From UBA9676 sp963741615 (GTDB taxonomy: Bacteria > Actinomycetota > Actinomycetes > Streptosporangiales > Streptosporangiaceae), in assembly GCA_963741615.1 (NCBI GenBank), contig CAVUIU010000011.1, positions 52,843-116,842 on the forward strand: 64,000 nucleotides of DNA. The letters run 5' to 3'. The number at the start of each line of letters is the position of its first letter. The first letter of the stretch is position 1. The notes beneath the pieces were generated by a model. It was not told the DNA's origin, ran no database searches, and was given only the letters and a program-made list of their open reading frames with translations. This document shows, in pieces, positions 57,987-64,000 of this stretch. Made by a program: the position numbers and the translations under genes.

Positions 57987-59231
57987 CTAGCTGCCCGGAT
58001 TCCACGGCAGCCGGTAGGCGCGGTAGGTGCCCACGCCGTCGGGGAGCTTGGCGTTGAACAGCAGCTTTCCTGACGGGCTGAACTCGGAGAAGTATGACAG
58101 CCCGCCCCAGCTGACGAACAGGTCGCCGTTCTTGGTCGTCTGCGCGCTGCCGGTCGCGCTCGCCGTCAGGCCCTCGGGCTGGTTCACAGACTTGATCAGC
58201 GTCGCCGTGTCGGTGGCTAGGTCCAGGCTGATCGTGACCGCGCGGCTGGACGAGTACAGGGTCGACTGCCCGTCGGACTCGTCGTCGAAGACCGTGTACA
58301 CGTTGCCGCCGAGCGCCTCGGGGTCGTGCTGGAAGGCGAAGATCTCGCCGGCGCTGTCCAGCTTCTGGCCGGGCGCGGCCTTGATGGCGAACGTGCTGTG
58401 CTTGCCGCCGAGCTGCCACATCATCGCCCCGGTGCGGAGGTTCACCTTGTAGATGGTCCAGGTGAAGCGCGAGCTGATCAGCAAGTTGCCGTCGGTGTCG
58501 AGGTGGACAGCGTTGATGTGGAACCAGTCCCACGGCTGGCCCGGCCGAGGCAGCGACGCGTGGCTGTCGCTGTAGGGCACCTGGCCGGCGCTGTCCCACT
58601 GGAACAGCAGCTTGCCGGTCTTGATGTCGATCTCCTGCACGACGCCGTCGATGACCTGCTGGTGCGTGGACAGGCCGAGCGAGGTCAGGTTGGCGGTGCC
58701 GATCGTGTCAGCGAGGATCAGCGCAGTGTTCCACGGCGTGATCAGGAACTCGTGGAAGTCGGGCAGATACCCGTTCGCCGGCCTGACGGTGGCGATCTGC
58801 TGGTAGCGGGCGTTGTAGATAACGTCCTCGCCGCCGTTGCCGCCGCCCTGGAACCAGGTCAGCACCGGCTTGCCCAGGTAGGTCTGAGTGCGGAAGTCGG
58901 TGGCGAACGTGCCCGCCGGCAGCCGATGGAACCAGAGCACCTTGCCGGTGATGCTGACGATCTCCGGGCCGCTGCGGTCCTGGCTGCCGCTCCGCGGGGC
59001 CAGGAAGATGTCGCCGTTGCCGCTGTCCGTGCCCTTGGTCAGCACCGTGACCGGAGGTGCTTGCGTGATCGCTGTCGCTGTCGCTGCCGGTCCAGATGAG
59101 CACGAGACGACCGCGGCGCACAGAGCGCCAGTCGCCAGTGCCGCGGCTACCTTGAACCACGGCTCCCAGCCCGCCGCCGCGGCATGCAAGACCCTGCGCC
59201 GGCTCAGCGCCAGCCCGTCATGCGCACTCAT
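57987..59231 (-). CDS. Arylsulfotransferase-like lipoprotein
   Basis: 414 residues from ATG 59231 (GGAGGAT ahead). A signal region with twin Arg (LSRRRVLHAAAAG) is followed by a lipobox-like VVSC and a beta-propeller: GPEIVSITGKVLWFHRLPAG, DFHEFLITPWNTALILADT, WFHINAVHLDTDGNLLISSR and MWQLGGKHSTF. These are typical of the Asst/ASST_2 family (aryl sulfotransferases and relatives). Whether it transfers sulfate is not known. Tat export is possible. Confidence 0.83.
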   Translation of the reverse strand: MSAHDGLALSRRRVLHAAAAGWEPWFKVAAALATGALCAAVVSCSSGPAATATAITQAPPVTVLTKGTDSGNGDIFLAPRSGSQDRSGPEIVSITGKVLWFHRLPAGTFATDFRTQTYLGKPVLTWFQGGGNGGEDVIYNARYQQIATVRPANGYLPDFHEFLITPWNTALILADTIGTANLTSLGLSTHQQVIDGVVQEIDIKTGKLLFQWDSAGQVPYSDSHASLPRPGQPWDWFHINAVHLDTDGNLLISSRFTWTIYKVNLRTGAMMWQLGGKHSTFAIKAAPGQKLDSAGEIFAFQHDPEALGGNVYTVFDDESDGQSTLYSSSRAVTISLDLATDTATLIKSVNQPEGLTASATGSAQTTKNGDLFVSWGGLSYFSEFSPSGKLLFNAKLPDGVGTYRAYRLPWNPGS

Positions 59232-59288
59232 GGCGGGGATCCTCCTCCAAGTGGCCCCGGCCTCATCATCCACAGCCGGCCAGCGGAC

Positions 59289-59313
59289 AACGCGCGAATC
59301 GTGTGTGAGTTCC
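59289..59313 (-). promoter_or_regulatory. ECF-sigma promoter of the arylsulfotransferase-like gene
   Basis: On the minus strand GGAAC (59309-59313), 16 bases, CGTT (59289-59292). This is the canonical ECF pattern of the SigE/SigH type. The start would be about 50 nt before ATG 59231. Confidence 0.6.
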
Positions 59314-59410
59314 GCGTGAATCCTGGCGCGGGCGGCGCGGGCTGCCGCGCCGCCCGCCGGACGATGAACCGGCAAACCGGTCTATGACCGGCGGGTCACC
59401 CTCGGCCTTA

Positions 59411-61164
59411 GGAGTCGCAGAAAATTAACCCGTAGCTTCCTGGAATCGGGCACGCTGGTGTGGTATGTGCACCATGACAGTAACCAGGGAGATGCTGGCG
59501 GCGAAGTTCGGGGTGATCTTCCCGCATCTGGATGAGCGGCAGCGGCGGCTGCTGGTGGGGGCTGAGGCCCGGGCGCTGGGGCATGGCGGGATCCGGCTGG
59601 TGGCCCGGGCGGCGGGGATCCGTGAGGCGACGGTATCGCTTGGGGTCGATGAGCTGGATGCCGGGGCTGAGCCGCTGGGCCGGGCGCGGCGGCCGGGCGG
59701 GGGCCGCAAGCGGGCTGCTGACACCGATCCGGGGCTGCGGCGGGCGCTGCTGGCCCTGGTTGAGCCACAGGAGCGGGGCGATCCGATGTCGCCGCTGCGC
59801 TGGACCACGATGTTGACCCGCAAGCTGGCGGCCGAACTGACCCGCCAGGGCCATAAGGTCTCCGCGGACACCGTGGGTGACCTGCTGCGGGCGGAAGGGT
59901 TCAGCCTGCAGGGCAATGCCAAGACCGTCGAGGGAAAGCAGCACCCGGACCGGGACGCGCAGTTCCGTTACATCAATGAGCAGGTCCGCGAGCATCTGGC
60001 GGCCATGGACCCCGTGGTCAGCGTGGACGCCAAGAAGAAGGAACTGGTCGGCGAGTTCAAAAACGGCGGCCGGGAGTGGCGGCCCAAGGGCGAGCCAGCC
60101 CAGGTCAGCACCCACGACTTCCCTGACCGGGAGCTGGGCAAGGCGATCCCGTACGGGGTCTATGACCTGGCGGCGGACGCCGGGTGGGTGAACGTCGGCA
60201 CCGACCACGACACCGCCACGTTCGCCGTGGAGTCGATCCGCCGCTGGTGGAACGCGGCCGGCCGTGGCGACTACCCGCAGGCCCGGCGGCTGCTGATCAC
60301 CGCGGACGCGGGTGGCTCCAACGGCTACCGCACCCGCGCGTGGAAGACCGAACTCGCCGCCCTGGCCGCCGGGACCGGGCTGAAGATCACGGTGTGCCAC
60401 TTCCCGCCGGGCACCTCCAAGTGGAACAAGATCGAGCACCGGCTGTTCTCCCACATCACCATGAACTGGCGTGGCAGGCCCCTGACCAGCCACCAAGTCA
60501 TCGTGAACAGCATCGCCGCGACCACCACCCGCACCGGCTTGACTGTGCGCGCCGGACTCGACCCGGGCAGCTACCCGACCGGGACCGAGATCAGCGACGC
60601 GCAGATCGCCGCGGTCCCGCTGGCCCGGCACCGCTTCCACGGCGACTGGAATTACACCATCCAGCCACGCCCCGCCCCGCCCGCCGCCGGCGCCGCCGAG
60701 CCCGGCAGGGATGCCGCAGGAGCCCCCGGCCGCGTCACGCTGTCGCATCCGGCGCTGACGGGCATGTCCCGCCGGCACCTGGACGATCTGATCGCTGAAC
60801 TTGCCGGACCGCAGGAAGCGCAGCGCGAGCAGGCCCGGCACCGGCGGCGCGGCACCGAGCGCCGCCGCACGGCCGGAGCAGGCCCGCGCCCCAGGCTCAC
60901 CAACGCTGACCGGATCCTGGTCACCGTGCTCTACCTGCGCAGACTTTGCACACAAGCAGTCCTGGGCGAGCTGTTCGCCGTGGACCGCACCAGGATTACT
61001 GAGGCCATCCGCGAAATCCGCCCGCTCCTGGAAGAACACGGACACGCCATCACACCCGCGACCGCCCGGTTCCCCGCACCAGCCGACCTGATCGCCTTCC
61101 TCGCCGCCGAGGACACCGAATCGGCAGCACAGATCAAACCAGCGTGTTAATTTTCTGCGATTCC
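59411..61164 (+). mobile_element. ISAzo13-type insertion sequence, copy 1
   Basis: 1754 bp. Left end GGAGTCGCAGAAAATTAAC (59411-59429), right end its inverse with one change (GTTAATTTTCTGCGATTCC, 61146-61164). It carries one transposase gene. TTA lies directly outside both ends, which may be a short target duplication. Confidence 0.9.
59466..61150 (+). CDS. ISAzo13-family transposase (copy 1)
   Basis: 561 residues. The core (VSVDAKKKELVGEFKNGGRE, FPDRELGKAIPYGVYDLAAD, LLITADAGGSNGYRTRAWKT, CHFPPGTSKWNKIEHRLFSH) is the DDE transposase of the ISAzo13 type. The C-terminal extension (LTNADRILVTVLYLRRLCTQ, DRTRITEAIREIRPLLEEHG) is an HTH-like region. It differs from copy 2 at one residue seen (Leu vs Ser at MLTRK/MSTRK). 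Intact, so probably active recently. Confidence 0.92.
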
Positions 61165-62247
61165 TTACGACTTGGTGCGCGATAGGACGTCTGGTACGTA
61201 GCGGATGATCTTGGCGTGTCGGTCCCGGGAACGTGAACGGCCGCGCGGAACGATCAAGATGTGTCGTCAAGATGGGCCCGCGCGGCCTTGTCGCATCGTA
61301 TCTGCACCGGGATCAGCCAGCGCACGCTCGGCAAGCTGATCGGGGAACTTGCGCCGCCGTGGCTGGCGCAGCAGGAGTCGCGGCTGCGGGCGCGGCGTGG
61401 ACGGGACCGGCTGCGCGCTGAGGGAGCGGGCCCGGGCCGGGAACTGCCCTTTGCGGACCGGGTGATCGCCACCTTGGTCATCTTGCGGTTCCAGCTGCCG
61501 CACGCCGCGCTGGCAGTGTTCTACGGGGTCCACCGGTCCACCATCACCCGGGCGGTGGGGGAGATCCGGCCGCTGCTGGCCGCCCGCGGGTTCGCCGTGC
61601 CTGGCCAGGGCGGGCTGCGGCTGGCCACGCTGGCTGATGTGTTCGCCTACGCCGCGGCCGAAGGCGTGCGGCTGCGGATCGACGGCACCGAGGTGCAGGT
61701 ACGCCGGCCGAGGGCGGGCCTGCCGGGGCGGCGGGCGTTTGTGTCTGGCAAGAAGAGACAGAACACCGGTAAGGCCACCGCGATCAGCGACGGGCACGGG
61801 CGGCTGCTGTGGCTGGGCGCGTTCCGCCCCGGCCGGATGCACGACATCACCGCGCTGCGCACCGAGGGCATCGAAGACCTGCTCCGCCGCCACCCCGCTG
61901 TCGCCGCCGAGGTCGACACGGGCTATCAGGGCCTGGCCCGGGACTTCCCCGGCCAGGTCAGCGCCCCGCCGAAGAAACCCGGCACAGACGCCCCGGCCGG
62001 GCAAACCGCCCGCTGGGAACAGCAGCGGAGGGCCCAGTCCTCCCAGCGGATCTGCATCGAGCACGCCATCGCCGAACCCAAACAGTGGCGGCCGCTGCAG
62101 CGCTACCTCGGACGCCGCGAATACTTCCAAGAAACCGCTCTGGCCATCGCCGGACTGGTATCGGATCGCTGCGCCCAGCGCTAACGACTACCAGGCCGGG
62201 CCCACCAGCCCCGAATGCCCCAACCGCAATCGTGCACCTACTCGTTA
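61165..62247 (+). mobile_element. IS5-family insertion sequence between the ISAzo13 copies
   Basis: 1083 bp. Ends TTACGACTTGGTGCGCGAT (61165) and, inverted, TAACGAGTAGGTGCACGAT (to 62247) match at most positions. Its ends touch the ISAzo13 ends with no other DNA between. Confidence 0.8.
61261..62184 (+). CDS. IS5-family transposase (DDE_4/HARBI1-like)
   Basis: 307 residues. An N-terminal HTH (ALAVFYGVHRSTITRAVGEI) and a DDE domain (LRIDGTEVQVRRPRAG, KKRQNTGKATAISDGHGRLL, AEVDTGYQGLARDFPG, CIEHAIAEPKQWRPLQRYLG) fit the IS5/DDE_Tnp_4 group. The gene seems intact from GTG 61261. No programmed frameshift is evident. Confidence 0.9.
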   Translation: MSSRWARAALSHRICTGISQRTLGKLIGELAPPWLAQQESRLRARRGRDRLRAEGAGPGRELPFADRVIATLVILRFQLPHAALAVFYGVHRSTITRAVGEIRPLLAARGFAVPGQGGLRLATLADVFAYAAAEGVRLRIDGTEVQVRRPRAGLPGRRAFVSGKKRQNTGKATAISDGHGRLLWLGAFRPGRMHDITALRTEGIEDLLRRHPAVAAEVDTGYQGLARDFPGQVSAPPKKPGTDAPAGQTARWEQQRRAQSSQRICIEHAIAEPKQWRPLQRYLGRREYFQETALAIAGLVSDRCAQR

Positions 62248-64000
62248 GGAGTCGCAGAAAATTAACACGCTGGTTTGATCTGTGCTGCCGATTCGGTGTC
62301 CTCGGCGGCGAGGAAGGCGATCAGGTCGGCTGGTGCGGGGAACCGGGCGGTCGCGGGTGTGATGGCGTGTCCGTGTTCTTCCAGGAGCGGGCGGATTTCG
62401 CGGATGGCCTCAGTAATCCTGGTGCGGTCCACGGCGAACAGCTCGCCCAGGACTGCTTGTGTGCAAAGTCTGCGCAGGTAGAGCACGGTGACCAGGATCC
62501 GGTCAGCGTTGGTGAGCCTGGGGCGCGGGCCTGCTCCGGCCGTGCGGCGGCGCTCGGTGCCGCGCCGCCGGTGCCGGGCCTGCTCGCGCTGCGCTTCCTG
62601 CGGTCCGGCAAGTTCAGCGATCAGATCGTCCAGGTGCCGGCGGGACATGCCCGTCAGCGCCGGATGCGACAGCGTGACGCGGCCGGGGGCTCCTGCGGCA
62701 TCCCTGCCGGGCTCGGCGGCGCCGGCGGCGGGCGGGGCGGGGCGTGGCTGGATGGTGTAATTCCAGTCGCCGTGGAAGCGGTGCCGGGCCAGCGGGACCG
62801 CGGCGATCTGCGCGTCGCTGATCTCGGTCCCGGTCGGGTAGCTGCCCGGGTCGAGTCCGGCGCGCACAGTCAAGCCGGTGCGGGTGGTGGTCGCGGCGAT
62901 GCTGTTCACGATGACTTGGTGGCTGGTCAGGGGCCTGCCACGCCAGTTCATGGTGATGTGGGAGAACAGCCGGTGCTCGATCTTGTTCCACTTGGAGGTG
63001 CCCGGCGGGAAGTGGCACACCGTGATCTTCAGCCCGGTCCCGGCGGCCAGGGCGGCGAGTTCGGTCTTCCACGCGCGGGTGCGGTAGCCGTTGGAGCCAC
63101 CCGCGTCCGCGGTGATCAGCAGCCGCCGGGCCTGCGGGTAGTCGCCACGGCCGGCCGCGTTCCACCAGCGGCGGATCGACTCCACGGCGAACGTGGCGGT
63201 GTCGTGGTCGGTGCCGACGTTCACCCACCCGGCGTCCGCCGCCAGGTCATAGACCCCGTACGGGATCGCCTTGCCCAGCTCCCGGTCAGGGAAGTCGTGG
63301 GTGCTGACCTGGGCTGGCTCGCCCTTGGGCCGCCACTCCCGGCCGCCGTTTTTGAACTCGCCGACCAGTTCCTTCTTCTTGGCGTCCACGCTGACCACGG
63401 GGTCCATGGCCGCCAGATGCTCGCGGACCTGCTCATTGATGTAACGGAACTGCGCGTCCCGGTCCGGGTGCTGCTTTCCCTCGACGGTCTTGGCATTGCC
63501 CTGCAGGCTGAACCCTTCCGCCCGCAGCAGGTCACCCACGGTGTCCGCGGAGACCTTATGGCCCTGGCGGGTCAGTTCGGCCGCCAGCTTGCGGGTCGAC
63601 ATCGTGGTCCAGCGCAGCGGCGACATCGGATCGCCCCGCTCCTGTGGCTCAACCAGGGCCAGCAGCGCCCGCCGCAGCCCCGGATCGGTGTCAGCAGCCC
63701 GCTTGCGGCCCCCGCCCGGCCGCCGCGCCCGGCCCAGCGGCTCAGCCCCGGCATCCAGCTCATCGACCCCAAGCGATACCGTCGCCTCACGGATCCCCGC
63801 CGCCCGGGCCACCAGCCGGATCCCGCCATGCCCCAGCGCCCGGGCCTCAGCCCCCACCAGCAGCCGCCGCTGCCGCTCATCCAGATGCGGGAAGATCACC
63901 CCGAACTTCGCCGCCAGCATCTCCCTGGTTACTGTCATGGTGCACATACCACACCAGCGTGCCCGATTCCAGGAAGCTACGGGTTAATTTTCTGCGACTC
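62248..64000 (-). mobile_element. ISAzo13-type insertion sequence, copy 2 (inverted, runs to window end)
   Basis: Starts GGAGTCGCAGAAAATTAAC (62248) and continues to GTTAATTTTCTGCGACTC at the end of the window; one more base would give 1754 bp, like copy 1. Inverted relative to copy 1. Its right end reads GGAGTC, where copy 1 has GGAATC. Confidence 0.9.
62262..63947 (-). CDS. ISAzo13-family transposase (copy 2)
   Basis: 561 residues, identical in sequence as read to copy 1 except Ser for Leu near residue 117. Same motifs and ends. Near identity of two inverted copies points to recent transposition. Confidence 0.92.
   Translation of the reverse strand: MCTMTVTREMLAAKFGVIFPHLDERQRRLLVGAEARALGHGGIRLVARAAGIREATVSLGVDELDAGAEPLGRARRPGGGRKRAADTDPGLRRALLALVEPQERGDPMSPLRWTTMSTRKLAAELTRQGHKVSADTVGDLLRAEGFSLQGNAKTVEGKQHPDRDAQFRYINEQVREHLAAMDPVVSVDAKKKELVGEFKNGGREWRPKGEPAQVSTHDFPDRELGKAIPYGVYDLAADAGWVNVGTDHDTATFAVESIRRWWNAAGRGDYPQARRLLITADAGGSNGYRTRAWKTELAALAAGTGLKITVCHFPPGTSKWNKIEHRLFSHITMNWRGRPLTSHQVIVNSIAATTTRTGLTVRAGLDPGSYPTGTEISDAQIAAVPLARHRFHGDWNYTIQPRPAPPAAGAAEPGRDAAGAPGRVTLSHPALTGMSRRHLDDLIAELAGPQEAQREQARHRRRGTERRRTAGAGPRPRLTNADRILVTVLYLRRLCTQAVLGELFAVDRTRITEAIREIRPLLEEHGHAITPATARFPAPADLIAFLAAEDTESAAQIKPAC

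Overview
The window is GC-rich DNA with tightly packed genes, many GTG starts and actinobacterial signature families: a proteasome activator of the Bpa/PafE type, a TadA-associated protein, a CtaG-type copper/oxidase assembly protein, and SpoIIAB-like kinases with STAS antagonists. It is most probably chromosomal DNA of a soil-type, developmentally complex actinomycete. No rRNA gene, CRISPR array or replication origin was seen. All calls come from reading the sequence; no database search was run.

Region 1 (1-7.2 kb) is cell-surface polysaccharide export: the end of a sensor kinase, a Wzt/Wzm-like ABC exporter, a divergent MarR regulator with two palindromic operators, and two paralogous large membrane proteins that look like GT-C-type glycosyltransferases. 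Region 2 (7.5-14.6 kb) is housekeeping: an anti-sigma-like kinase, arginine deiminase, a STAS protein, a GT2 transferase, prephenate dehydratase, the proteasome activator, a quinone oxidoreductase and a MinD/ParA-like ATPase. Region 3 (14.7-25.1 kb) has tRNA-Ser(UGA), CtaG, a secreted beta-propeller-like protein, an AAA ATPase, a frameshifted ECF sigma gene, an acyl-CoA ligase, tRNA-Ser(GCU), a reductase-fold protein, membrane proteins and a TetR remnant.

Region 4 (25.3-33.7 kb) is accessory and rich in exported proteins: a lower-GC Ig-like/glycosidase-like protein, a lipoprotein, two LamG-fold proteins that share an ECF-type promoter layout, and a pair of inverted, duplicated single-TM proline-rich proteins whose promoter-to-start segments are identical over 68 bp. 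Region 5 (33.7-37.6 kb) holds an XRE-cupin regulator facing a DMT transporter, a PH-domain protein with a 51-residue companion, TadA with its associated protein, and tRNA-Ser(CGA).

Region 6 (37.6-47.2 kb) is the most unusual part. The tRNA-Ser(CGA) 3' half is repeated at 42.15 and 47.10 kb. Each copy is preceded by the same ~110-bp arm, and the tRNA and the first copy are followed, at exactly the same distance, by the same GTCTCAG-type arm. This is the layout of two integrative elements (about 4.6 and 4.95 kb) inserted in tandem at one tRNA, with no integrase left. The first carries two related MarR regulators with matching operators, a hemerythrin-like protein, an NmrA-type oxidoreductase, a small monooxygenase-fold protein and a PnuC-like membrane protein. 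The second carries an IS630 remnant, a two-component system, an S53 protease lipoprotein and a STAS protein.

Region 7 (47.2-59.2 kb) has an overlapping operon (SnoaL-like protein, cytochrome P450, OsmC, flavin monooxygenase, methyltransferase) divergent from a large ATPase-LuxR regulator, then an alpha/beta-hydrolase-glycosyltransferase fusion, a truncated small ORF, a cyclic-nucleotide-binding-domain protein and an arylsulfotransferase-like lipoprotein behind a near-canonical ECF promoter. Region 8 (59.4-64.0 kb) is an IS sandwich: two inverted, nearly identical ISAzo13-type elements directly abutting an IS5-family element.
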